Assembly (NCBI GenBank): GCA_031366005.1
Contig: JANLZB010000022.1
Location: 119,747-183,746 of the forward strand
Reading direction: 5' to 3'
From: JANLUX01 sp031366005
GTDB taxonomy: Bacteria > Bacteroidota > Bacteroidia > AKYH767-A > OLB10
Length of the DNA stretch: 64,000 nt
Numbering within the stretch: the stretch's first letter is position 1; each line of letters opens with the position of its first letter. Under the pieces are notes generated by a model that did not search any database, had not been told where the DNA came from, and worked only from the letters and a program-made list of their open reading frames with translations. The position numbers and the translations under genes were made by a program. Shown here piece after piece: positions 27,429-35,142 of this stretch.

Positions 27429-28022
27429 TTAACTCTTCTTCCAATTCTTATAAATCTCCTGCTGTTTAGGTCTGTTAGTTGGTATTTCTCTTAAAGGCTC
27501 ACATGGTTTTAAAGTTGCGTAAAGTTCAACAGGTAATTGCTGATAAAGTTGTGTACCTTTTGTTTTCCAATCAATCATTTCATCCGTAACATCTTTAATA
27601 ATTTTTGCAGGATTACCCACCACAATTTTTCGTTCAGGTATTATCATTCCTTCAGGCACAAAACACAATGCACCAATAATACTGTTGTCGCCAACGATCA
27701 CATTATCCATCACTACGGCATTCATTCCCACTAAAACATTTTTACCAATGTTGGCTCCATGTATAATTGCACCATGACCTATGTGTGCGCTCTCTTTTAA
27801 TAGTACAGTTACACCCGGAAACATGTGAATGGTGCAATTCTCCTGCACGTTACAACCGTCTTCAATTATTATCTCACCCCAGTCACCACGCAATGCAGCA
27901 CCGGGACCGATGTAAACATTTTTACCGATGATTACGTTGCCCGTTATTGTTGCGTTAGGATAAATAAAACTCGATTCGTGTATTATTGGTTTATAACCGT
28001 TGAACTCAAAAATATTTGCCAT
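27429..28022 (-). CDS. paaY: Hexapeptide-repeat protein PaaY (gamma-carbonic anhydrase-like)
   Basis: The 197-residue protein is a left-handed beta-helix of I-G-x-N-V-type hexapeptides (ITGNVIIGKNVYIGPGAALRGDWG, NVQENCTIHMFPG, HIGHGAIIHGANIGKNVLVGMNAVV). It carries the three histidines (H71-type in TIHMFPG, then HIGHG) that bind metal in gamma-carbonic anhydrase-like proteins. PaaY in phenylacetate clusters is reported to be a thioesterase that protects the pathway from stalled CoA intermediates. It is the last gene of the minus-strand paa run, 100 bases after the thiolase gene. Confidence 0.85.
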   Translation of the reverse strand: MANIFEFNGYKPIIHESSFIYPNATITGNVIIGKNVYIGPGAALRGDWGEIIIEDGCNVQENCTIHMFPGVTVLLKESAHIGHGAIIHGANIGKNVLVGMNAVVMDNVIVGDNSIIGALCFVPEGMIIPERKIVVGNPAKIIKDVTDEMIDWKTKGTQLYQQLPVELYATLKPCEPLREIPTNRPKQQEIYKNWKKS

Positions 28023-28078
28023 GATCTTAGAGGGATTTTGTTCTTTGAATAAACTCCTTACAAAGTTTAGCCGTTAAC

Positions 28079-28109
28079 AGATATTTCACAAGTTTCTTCC
28101 AGAATGACA
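28079..28109 (-). repeat. Dispersed TGTCATTCTGGAAGAAACTTGTGAAATATCT repeat
   Basis: On the minus strand the sequence reads as in the name. It matches the copies at 9724-9741, 9863-9880 and 58179-58210. It lies between paaY and paaJ. No coding potential. Confidence 0.75.
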
Positions 28110-28122
28110 ACGCGATATATAA

Positions 28123-29328
28123 TTAAACTTTTTCAATCACAACCGCATAACCTTGACCCAATCCAACACACATTGTAACAAGTGCATATTTTTTATTTTG
28201 TTCATGTAACTCAATAGCAGCAGAATTTAAAATCCTTGCACCAGTCATCCCTAATGGGTGACCTATTGCAATTGCACCTCCATTAGGATTAATTCTTGGA
28301 TCATTATCAGCTAATCCCCATGAACGGGTACAGGCTAAACTCTGTGCAGCAAATGCTTCGTTGAGTTCGATGATATCAATGTCATTCAATTTCAATCCAG
28401 CTTTTGCAATTGCTTTGTTGCTTGCTTCAACAGGTCCGATACCCATGATGCGTGGCTCTACTCCCACAACTGCTGATGAAACAATTCTTGCTTTAGGCTG
28501 AAGCGAATATTTTTTTATTGCATCTTCTGAAGCAAATAACAAAGCAGCAGCACCATCATTTAATCCGGAAGCATTTCCTGCAGTCACACTTCCATCTTTG
28601 CGAAAGCTTGGCTTTAACTTCGCTAAACCCTCTAAAGTTGTTTGTGGTTTGATGAATTCATCTTTATCAAAAATAATTGCATCACCTTTTTTTTGTTGAA
28701 TATTTACTTCAATAATTTCTTTCGCTAATCTTCCATTTGATAGCGCTTGATTTGCTTTCTGCTGACTCCAAACAGAAAATATATCCTGGTCTTCTCTTGA
28801 AATTTTATCACGGTCAGCTAAGTTCTCTGCTGTCTCACCCATTGCATCCGTACCATAAAGCTCTTTCATTTTTGGATTAATAAATCGCCATCCGAAACTT
28901 GAATCAAACATTTGCGCATCTCTTCCAAATGGTGTTGATGTTTTTGAAATTACCCAAGGTCCACGTGTCATGTTTTCTACTCCGCCTGCAATCATTAAAT
29001 CTGCATCACCAACCATAATAGCACGTGCTGCAGCAATGGATGCTGAGAGCCCTGATGCACATAAACGGTTTACGGTTTCTCCCGGAACAGTATAAGGCAA
29101 TCCTGCAATCAACAATGCCATACGTGCAACATTACGATTGTCTTCTCCTGCCTGATTTGCACAGCCAAGTAATACGTCACCAATTTCTTTTGGGTCAACA
29201 GAAGCATTTCGTTTTAATAATTCTTTTAAAACAATTGCAGCCAAATCATCAGGACGAACAGTTGAAAGTGTGCCCTGAAAATTTCCAATCGGGGTTCTTA
29301 TGCCATCAATTAAATAAACTTCTTTCAT
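28123..29328 (-). CDS. paaJ: 3-oxoadipyl-CoA / acetyl-CoA thiolase of phenylacetate degradation
   Basis: The 401-residue thiolase (MKEVYLIDGIRTPIGNFQG) has the nucleophile C90 in NRLCASGL, GGVENMTRGPWV, FDSSFGWRFINP, the GGAIAIGHPLGMTGAR histidine motif and CVGLGQG. The RGPWV...FGWRF segment and 401-residue length are those of the PaaJ/PcaF subgroup, which splits 3-oxoadipyl-CoA to succinyl-CoA and acetyl-CoA. Its neighbours paaI, paaH and paaG support this. The start codon is only four bases from the end of a repeat-bounded remnant (29333-29518), so its ribosome-binding region is formed by that element. Confidence 0.9.
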   Translation of the reverse strand: MKEVYLIDGIRTPIGNFQGTLSTVRPDDLAAIVLKELLKRNASVDPKEIGDVLLGCANQAGEDNRNVARMALLIAGLPYTVPGETVNRLCASGLSASIAAARAIMVGDADLMIAGGVENMTRGPWVISKTSTPFGRDAQMFDSSFGWRFINPKMKELYGTDAMGETAENLADRDKISREDQDIFSVWSQQKANQALSNGRLAKEIIEVNIQQKKGDAIIFDKDEFIKPQTTLEGLAKLKPSFRKDGSVTAGNASGLNDGAAALLFASEDAIKKYSLQPKARIVSSAVVGVEPRIMGIGPVEASNKAIAKAGLKLNDIDIIELNEAFAAQSLACTRSWGLADNDPRINPNGGAIAIGHPLGMTGARILNSAAIELHEQNKKYALVTMCVGLGQGYAVVIEKV

Positions 29329-29332
29329 GCTG

Positions 29333-29518
29333 GTTACGAATTAACGAATCTATTACGAATGAAACGAATCATTGCCTCATTAAATTATTTTCCTTATTCT
29401 GTCTTTCCTGATTTAAGAGTTCAATATTTAAGACTCTTTTATATTTCACTTCCGTTCTGCCAAAACAAATTAATAAACCTAACTTAAGCTTTGATATAAT
29501 CATTCGTTAATTAGTAAC
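29333..29518. mobile_element. Internally deleted GxxExxY cassette between paaI and paaJ
   Basis: The left end GTTACGAATTAACGAAT (29333-29349) and right end ATTCGTTAATTAGTAAC (29502-29518) are inverted repeats matching at 16 of 17 positions. They belong to the same family as the ends at 2111-2130 and 2795-2814. Between them lies only the C-terminal part of a GxxExxY gene. The right end overlaps the last codons and the stop codon of paaI (stop 29507-29509), and the left end lies 4 bases from the paaJ start. Confidence 0.65.
29369..29500 (-). pseudogene. GxxExxY protein remnant (C-terminal part)
   Basis: The reverse strand reads SKLKLGLLICFGRTEVKYKR followed by VLNIELLNQERQN and stops at 29369-29371. 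This corresponds to the last 40 or so residues of the intact protein at 2331-2756 (IKLGLLIAFGRTEVKYKR, ILNIDLLNKEKQN). There is no start codon and the N-terminal two thirds, including the GxxExxY motif, are gone. It lies inside a pair of inverted end repeats. Confidence 0.85.
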
Positions 29519-29944
29519 TGGAAACCATTCTTTATTAGTTCTATATACGGTTCCTTTAAAAAACGCAACGTTTTCCTGTTTCTGATTTTTTACTTCTATC
29601 AGATAAGTAGCGGTTTTATTGGTGAGGCTTAATTCTTTTGCTTCGCAGGTTAAAACATCATCCACTTTAACAGCCACAGGAAACGAAATTGAACATTCCA
29701 GTGCAACACTTAATCTTCCATAAGCATTGGATGCGAAAGCCAAAGCGCTGTCAGCAAATGAAAAAGCAATTCCGCCATGCGCAATGCCAAATCCGTTCAT
29801 CATTTCTTCCCGCACTTTCATTTTCAAGATGCAATGTCCCTGTTCAATCAACAATCTTTCAATACCTAACCATTGACTGAATTTATCTTCGCGATACATC
29901 TTGTCAACGACTGCAATAGCTAATGTTGTATTATCTTTTTCCAT
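29507..29944 (-). CDS. paaI: Hotdog-fold thioesterase PaaI
   Basis: The 145-residue protein is a hotdog thioesterase with the PaaI signature (GFGIAHGGIAFSFADSALAFASN around 50-70, containing the catalytic aspartate region). It hydrolyses aryl- and acyl-CoA that accumulate when the phenylacetate pathway stalls. It lies in the paa run between paaH and paaJ. Its last three codons and stop (GTT ACT AAT TAA) are exactly the outer end of the adjacent repeat, so the natural C-terminus may have been replaced. Its start is also 6 bases from a solo end repeat at 29951-29989, so the gene is bracketed by the same repeat family. Confidence 0.88.
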   Translation of the reverse strand: MEKDNTTLAIAVVDKMYREDKFSQWLGIERLLIEQGHCILKMKVREEMMNGFGIAHGGIAFSFADSALAFASNAYGRLSVALECSISFPVAVKVDDVLTCEAKELSLTNKTATYLIEVKNQKQENVAFFKGTVYRTNKEWFPVTN

Positions 29945-29950
29945 TTCCTG

Positions 29951-29989
29951 GTTACTAATTAACGAATATGATACGAATGTTACGAATTA
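29951..29989. repeat. Solo end of the GxxExxY-cassette repeat family
   Basis: GTTACTAATTAACGAAT (29951-29967) is followed by ATGATACGAATGTTACGAATTA. The layout of two iterations joined by a TACGAATG spacer is the same as at 2111-2160 and 29333-29370. No partner end is next to it other than the one inside the paaI stop region. Confidence 0.75.
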
Positions 29990-30026
29990 AAAAATCCCTC
30001 AGTTAACTGCATAATAGCACCTCATC

Positions 30027-31196
30027 TCAATTATAAAATTTCTTTCCTTCTTTAACCATTAATTTTAATAATACACTCGGACGATAACGATCTTCTGCAT
30101 ACAAAGTATAAAGTGATTGTAAAGTGTTCAACACTTTTTTTAATCCTATCTCATCAGCCCATTGCAATAAACCTTTCGGATAATTCACACCTTTGGTCAT
30201 TGCAAGATCAAGATCATCGCGTGAAGCAACCCTGAGATAAAGCGAATCAATCACTTCGTTAATAAGCATTGATAATACACGTTGAAAAATTTGTTTGCCA
30301 ACTAATTCAATTTTTTTTGGCTCAGGATTAATTGCTCCCTCACTATAATCATAATATCCTTTACCTGATTTTTTTCCAAACAGTTTTGCTTCGTATAATC
30401 TTTTTTGTGTGAGTGATGGCTTGAAACGAGGTTCATAAAAAAATTGCTCCCACACTGATTCAGTCACTTTGTAATTAATATCGTTACCAATGAAATCCAT
30501 CAGCTCAAAAGGTCCCATCTTAAAACCACCAAACTCTTTCATAGCCCAGTCGATGGTTGCAAAGTCAGCAATCCCTTCCTCGTAAATACGAATACTTTCT
30601 CCGTAATAGGAGCGGGCCACGCGGTTTACGATAAAGCCCGGTGTATCTTTTGCAATGACTGTAATTTTTTTCCAGTTGTCAATTTTTTTTCTTGCAGATT
30701 CGGTGACAGCATTATTTGTAGTGATAGCAGGAATAATTTCTACCAGCGGCATGAGTGGTGCAGGATTAAAAAAATGTATTCCGATAACTCTGGAGTTTAT
30801 TTTACATGCAGAGGCAATTGATGCAATGGAAAGTGAAGATGTGTTACTGGCAAGAATACATTTATCATCAACAATATTTTCTAAACCGGAAAAAACTTTT
30901 TGTTTAATATTTAAATCTTCAATGATAGCTTCAATTACCAGGCTGCATTTTGAAAAATCTTTTAAGCTATCCGCAAATTGAATCCTATCAAAAATTGAAG
31001 CGGCATCACCTTTATTTAGTTTTCCTTTTTCCTCCAGCTTATTCAAGTTGTTTTGCAAATTGCCTTTTGCCTTTTGCAAACTTTCATTATTTGCATCAAA
31101 CAATAAAACATTTTCACCGGCAACAGCAGCAACCTGGGCAATGCCACTTCCCATTGCTCCGGCACCAATTATACCAACAGGTTTATCATCATTCAT
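30027..31196 (-). CDS. paaH: 3-hydroxyacyl-CoA dehydrogenase of phenylacetate degradation
   Basis: The 389-residue protein has the NAD-binding VGIIGAGAMGSGIAQVAA near its start, ASNTSSLSIASIA, IGIHFFNPAPLMPLVEII and DTPGFIVNRVARSYYGES, then two C-terminal 3HCDH dimerisation domains (EFGGFKMGPFELMDFIG; YPKGLLQWADEIG). In the phenylacetate pathway PaaH oxidises 3-hydroxyadipyl-CoA. It lies three bases after the TfoX-like gene stop and upstream of paaI. It carries only the dehydrogenase, in contrast to the fusion enzyme at 19720-22146, which supports a dedicated aromatic pathway role. Confidence 0.9.
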   Translation of the reverse strand: MNDDKPVGIIGAGAMGSGIAQVAAVAGENVLLFDANNESLQKAKGNLQNNLNKLEEKGKLNKGDAASIFDRIQFADSLKDFSKCSLVIEAIIEDLNIKQKVFSGLENIVDDKCILASNTSSLSIASIASACKINSRVIGIHFFNPAPLMPLVEIIPAITTNNAVTESARKKIDNWKKITVIAKDTPGFIVNRVARSYYGESIRIYEEGIADFATIDWAMKEFGGFKMGPFELMDFIGNDINYKVTESVWEQFFYEPRFKPSLTQKRLYEAKLFGKKSGKGYYDYSEGAINPEPKKIELVGKQIFQRVLSMLINEVIDSLYLRVASRDDLDLAMTKGVNYPKGLLQWADEIGLKKVLNTLQSLYTLYAEDRYRPSVLLKLMVKEGKKFYN

Positions 31197-31199
31197 AAA

Positions 31200-31538
31200 T
31201 TATTGTTCTGGCTGAATGGTGCCATGCTCTACATAATGTTTTGCTGCAATTGCAAGCCGCGCCCATTTATCAGCTTGCGAAATATAAACCTGTACCCACT
31301 CTTTCATGGGGCGGCCACTGCCGGAAGGATCAAACGGTTTTGAACCTTTAAGATTTAATCCTTTTTCATGATCAATTCCGGTGAGCTTAAAAACCATGTC
31401 TCCATCAAAAAAACAACAGAACGCTTTGCCATTTACTTTCAGGCAAGGTTTTCCAAACATCTGTGATGCCTCAACGTTCGGAAATTTTTTTGTCATATCC
31501 GTTGAGATTTTTTCAAATACATTCAAATATCTGCTCAT
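31200..31538 (-). CDS. TfoX N-terminal-domain-like protein
   Basis: The 112-residue protein resembles the TfoX/Sxy N-terminal domain (VEASQMFGKPCLKVNGKAFCCFFDGDMVFKL, then PMKEWVQV). It is a stand-alone domain; the C-terminal HhH-like TfoX half is absent. It sits inside the paa run: its ATG overlaps the paaG stop (31535-31538) and its stop lies three bases before paaH, so it is translated with them. A competence role is unlikely from this setting. It may be a small accessory protein of the pathway, but nothing in the sequence says what it does. Confidence 0.75.
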   Translation of the reverse strand: MSRYLNVFEKISTDMTKKFPNVEASQMFGKPCLKVNGKAFCCFFDGDMVFKLTGIDHEKGLNLKGSKPFDPSGSGRPMKEWVQVYISQADKWARLAIAAKHYVEHGTIQPEQ

Positions 31539-32308
31539 GTTCCTGTAAAGTTTGGTTTTCGTTTTTCAATAAAAGCATTCACTCCTTCTTTATAATCATT
31601 TGTATCACCAGATGCAGCTTGCAGTTTTTCTTCCATCTGTAACTGTTGTTCAAGATTGTTGGCAAATGAATCATTCAACAATCGCTTTGTAAATCCAAGT
31701 GCTTTGGTTGGCATTAATGCTAATTGTTTTGCAATTGCAAAAGCATCATTCTGCAATGAGGCATCATCCACAACTTTATAAATCATTCCCATTTGCAATG
31801 CATCAGCGGCTGACACTTTATCACCGAGCATCATTAATGCAGATGCTTTTCCAAAACCAATTAAGCGTGGCAGAAAAAAAGTACCGCCACTATCAGGCAC
31901 CAAGCCAATTTTACTGAAAGCCTGGATAAATGTTGCTGATGTTGCAGCAATCACAATATCGCATGCAAATGCAATATTAGCACCTGCGCCTGCCGCTACT
32001 CCGTTCACTGCACACACAACAGGTTTTTCAATAGATCGTATTTTTTGAATAATGGGATTATAATGTTCACGCACAATTTTTTCAATTCCAGGTCCATCGG
32101 GATCAATGGCTTCACCTAAATCCTGACCTGCTGAAAAAGCTTTGCCTTCACCTGTAATATAAATTGCACGGATTGATTTATCATTTGCTGCATTGTCCAA
32201 AGCCTGCTGCATCTGCAAAGCCATTTCACGGTTAAAGCTGTTGTATTTTTCAGGGCGGTTCAACCTGATTTTTACAACGGATTCAATGCTTTCAATAATA
32301 ATGCTCAT
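31535..32308 (-). CDS. paaG: Enoyl-CoA hydratase/isomerase PaaG
   Basis: The 257-residue crotonase matches E. coli PaaG closely by eye (LNRPEKYNSFNREM, GKAFSAGQDLGEAIDPDGPG, REHYNPIIQKIRSIEKPVVCAVNGVAAGAGA, AFSKIGLVPDSGGTFFLPRLIG, and a C-terminal EGVNAFIEKRKPNFTG). PaaG isomerises the ring epoxide of phenylacetyl-CoA to an oxepin and later shifts a double bond. It is the first gene of the minus-strand run. The ring epoxidase (paaABCDE), paaZ and paaK are not in this window and must lie elsewhere. Confidence 0.92.
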   Translation of the reverse strand: MSIIIESIESVVKIRLNRPEKYNSFNREMALQMQQALDNAANDKSIRAIYITGEGKAFSAGQDLGEAIDPDGPGIEKIVREHYNPIIQKIRSIEKPVVCAVNGVAAGAGANIAFACDIVIAATSATFIQAFSKIGLVPDSGGTFFLPRLIGFGKASALMMLGDKVSAADALQMGMIYKVVDDASLQNDAFAIAKQLALMPTKALGFTKRLLNDSFANNLEQQLQMEEKLQAASGDTNDYKEGVNAFIEKRKPNFTGT

Positions 32309-32408
32309 AGAGACTTAAAATAATATGATGCAAAGTAAATTAATTATAGCACGTAGCGCTTAAAAATATAAATGGTTATAGCTCGATGATATTAAATTAT
32401 GGTATTAA

Positions 32409-32440
32409 ATAAAAAAGTCCCGGCTGAAATAACCGGGACT
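32409..32440 (-). terminator. Intrinsic terminator after the T9SS jelly-roll gene
   Basis: The stem AGTCCCGG (32416-32423) pairs with CCGGGACT (32433-32440). On the minus strand it is followed by a T-run (complement of the A-run 32411-32416). It lies 27 bases beyond the stop of the minus-strand gene at 32467. Confidence 0.88.
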
Positions 32441-32466
32441 CTTATAGAAAAGAAAATTCAAATTAA

Positions 32467-34230
32467 TTATTTTGTCTGTAGCGTAATTCTTTTTGTGATT
32501 ACTCCTTTTGAAGTGATCAGTTGAACAGTATAAATTCCGCTTGCAAAAGTTGAAAGATCCACCTGAGTTTTAAATGCAGCTGAATACTTCTGAGAATAAA
32601 CCGGTTGACCTAAATAGTTATTGATAACAAGTTGCATATTATCTTCCGTTACCTTGCCACTGATGTTAAGGAAACCATTAGTAGGATTTGGGCTTACTAA
32701 CAGGTTATCAGGATTTGTAACTTCTTTTACTCCTGTAGCAATTGATATCTGCATATCGTCAACACGGGTTGAAGCTGTTACTCCTGATCCAAATCCATTA
32801 AAGCCCAGATAATAAGTGCCATTGGAAGGAACAGAGAAAGTATGAGCTACATAATGATAACTTGAATCTGTTGGCACAGGTTCAACAGCAATAGGAAGTG
32901 TCATTGCTGTGCTTACGCTGGATGTACCAAGGCGTGTTTCAAGCTGATATGCTGTAGCAGTACCATCAAAAGTTTTGTAATAGAATTCCAAAACATAATT
33001 AGTTCCTGAAGTAAGATCAAGACAAGGCGTAAATAACCAGTTTTCAGTAGTTGCTGCTGCAGGATTACCAAATCCAATACGTGCACATACTAACCCACCA
33101 TGTGTAAATGTTGCAGGGAAATCCCATTTGTTTAAATCTCCGTCAGTGTCTTCAACTAACCAACCTGCAGGAGGTGTAGTAGTAGCAGCTGTTTCAAAAT
33201 CTTCTGTAAACGGAGATCCTGTAGTAATTGCAATAGAAGAAGTGTTTGCAGTACTAGTGCTTGATGAGTCATTTGATGCATTTGCATCACCGGTTACTCC
33301 AGTATAAGCAATGATAGTGTAGTTACCAACTGCTGAAAGGTTAGCAGTAGTTGTAAATGTATAATTAGCTCCGCCTGATGCAGGAATAGATCCTGTAAAA
33401 GTTTCAGTAACAGGAGCACCTCCGTTAATTGTGTAGCTTACCGGAAATCCTGAGATTGGTGAAGCTCCAAAATTAGCAATAGAGATAGAAATCGGAGTGG
33501 TAGCACTTAATCCACAACCTGAAGTAATAGCAGTAATTCCGGAAACACCTGCATCTGTTGCTGCTGGTTCATAAAGTTGGATGTCATCCACTTCCCAGAA
33601 GTAATCCCAGTTACCTACATATTTAAATTTTATAAATAATGTAGTCTGGTTAGCTGCAGTAGCAGAAATATCTATATCCACATTATGCGGATTAGCTGTA
33701 GCAGCATTTTGTGCTAAACCTGTTTCTGCATGATACACATCTACCCAGTTTACACTGTCATTACTTACGTACAATGCTGCAACTGCAGCAAACTGACGGA
33801 AATAATCAGTGAAGGCAATGCGCACAATTGAATTTGCAGAACAATTGATAGCAGTTGAAATTAATTCTGTACTGGTAACGGTCATGTTATTACCATAGAA
33901 ATCATCATCTATGATCATAAATCCGTTTGCCGCTGTAGCACTTTGAATAGTGTCTCCGGGACTGATAGAAGGACCCATTGGACCACCAGTGGAATAAGTC
34001 CAGATTTCACCATTCCCAGCACTGTCAGTAACAGCCCATCCTGCCGGAATTCCTGAACCGAAATCCTGGCTGTAAATGACTGCTGCAGGTGCAACATGTA
34101 CATTTCGCGAATGCGATTGTGAGGCTATAGGGTTTTTAACCTTTACTGAAGCCGCATTAAATCTTTGATCTTGTGCAGCGAGATTGCTTATAATAAAGCC
34201 TGCTGCAATGAATAATAGAATTTTTTTCAT
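32467..34230 (-). CDS. T9SS-secreted jelly-roll (choice-of-anchor J) / CARDB protein
   Basis: The 587-residue protein has a signal peptide (MKKILLFIAAGFIISNLAAQ). A first jelly-roll or MAM-like domain follows (about 48-215, VIYSQDFGSGIPAGWAVTDSAG), then a CARDB-like beta domain (about 222-330, CGLSATTPISISIANFG), a second jelly-roll (about 335-490, FTEDFETAATTTPPAGWLVED) and a T9SS type A sorting domain (about 505-587, VSPNPTNGFLNISGKV). It is exported across the outer membrane and anchored or released; its ligand is unknown. It stands alone with its own terminator. Acidic and serine/threonine-rich composition is normal for this class. Confidence 0.87.
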   Translation of the reverse strand: MKKILLFIAAGFIISNLAAQDQRFNAASVKVKNPIASQSHSRNVHVAPAAVIYSQDFGSGIPAGWAVTDSAGNGEIWTYSTGGPMGPSISPGDTIQSATAANGFMIIDDDFYGNNMTVTSTELISTAINCSANSIVRIAFTDYFRQFAAVAALYVSNDSVNWVDVYHAETGLAQNAATANPHNVDIDISATAANQTTLFIKFKYVGNWDYFWEVDDIQLYEPAATDAGVSGITAITSGCGLSATTPISISIANFGASPISGFPVSYTINGGAPVTETFTGSIPASGGANYTFTTTANLSAVGNYTIIAYTGVTGDANASNDSSSTSTANTSSIAITTGSPFTEDFETAATTTPPAGWLVEDTDGDLNKWDFPATFTHGGLVCARIGFGNPAAATTENWLFTPCLDLTSGTNYVLEFYYKTFDGTATAYQLETRLGTSSVSTAMTLPIAVEPVPTDSSYHYVAHTFSVPSNGTYYLGFNGFGSGVTASTRVDDMQISIATGVKEVTNPDNLLVSPNPTNGFLNISGKVTEDNMQLVINNYLGQPVYSQKYSAAFKTQVDLSTFASGIYTVQLITSKGVITKRITLQTK

Positions 34231-34483
34231 TTTTTGTGTTTAAGTTTATTTTAGATAATTGAAGGCGCTAAAAGTAACAAAGGATTTCAAACAAATAATT
34301 TTTCATTTGTAATAATTTAAATATGGCGTTAAATAATGAGGATTAAGGTGGTTTCATAGTAAATTTAAAATAGGTTAAAAGAATTATCTCCATTCATTTA
34401 TTAATAAATTGATCAACTTATGAGGTGAATGAAATGAATCATTTAAAAAAAGCTATTTTCGCCCACCTTCAATTCTAATTATC

Positions 34484-35131
34484 ATGTCATCATTCTCCTT
34501 CTTAAAATATTTTGTTCCTCAGGACAGAAAATTTTTTCCCTTATTTGACAAAGCTGCTATCAACCTCCAGGAAGGCGCTAAGGCGATGTACCAGCTTACA
34601 ATAGCCACCACTGCTGAAGACAGGCAGAAATGGTATCGCAGAATTGAACAGTTAGAACATGAGGGAGACACCATCACTCACCATATTTTTAAAGAGTTAG
34701 AAAGGAATTTTATTACACCTTTCGATCGTGAAGATATTCATCGCCTGGTAAGTGCTTTGGATGATGTGCTTGATTTTATTCATGGAGCATCTAAGCGCTT
34801 AGAACTTTATAAATTTAGTGAATGCACTGCTGATATGGTGAAACTTGCTGAGTTACTTGTGACACAAACCGATGAATTAAGACACGCCATCATTGAATTA
34901 AAAAATATGGACCAGATGCGTGATATCAGTAACTCACTGGTGAGAGTAAACAGTATTGAAAATCATGCAGACGATATTTTTGATAATGCTGTTGCCCGAT
35001 TATTTGAAAGTGAAACTGATGCGATAAAAATTATTAAGACCAAAGAAATTTTATCCGCACTTGAAACCGCAACTGACAAGTGTGAGGATGCTGCAAATGT
35101 GATTGAAAGTATTGTTGTTAAAATGGCATAA
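34484..35131 (+). CDS. DUF47 family protein (PhoU-like phosphate transport regulator)
   Basis: The 215-residue all-helical protein belongs to the DUF47/PhoU-like family (FFPLFDKAAINLQEGAKAM, EHEGDTITHHIFKELERNFITPFDREDIHRLVSALDDVLDFIHGA, LETATDKCEDAANVIESI). Such proteins are encoded next to Pit-type phosphate transporters and are thought to control them. The Pit gene follows after 11 bases, confirming the pairing. The first ATG of the frame is a plausible start. Confidence 0.92.
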   Translation: MSSFSFLKYFVPQDRKFFPLFDKAAINLQEGAKAMYQLTIATTAEDRQKWYRRIEQLEHEGDTITHHIFKELERNFITPFDREDIHRLVSALDDVLDFIHGASKRLELYKFSECTADMVKLAELLVTQTDELRHAIIELKNMDQMRDISNSLVRVNSIENHADDIFDNAVARLFESETDAIKIIKTKEILSALETATDKCEDAANVIESIVVKMA

Positions 35132-35142
35132 GGAAAACTTTT

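Noticed and set aside
31200..31538. The TfoX-like gene as a sign of natural competence genes here.
   Set aside because: Only the N-terminal domain is present, and the gene is translationally coupled to phenylacetate genes; no com or pil genes are near.
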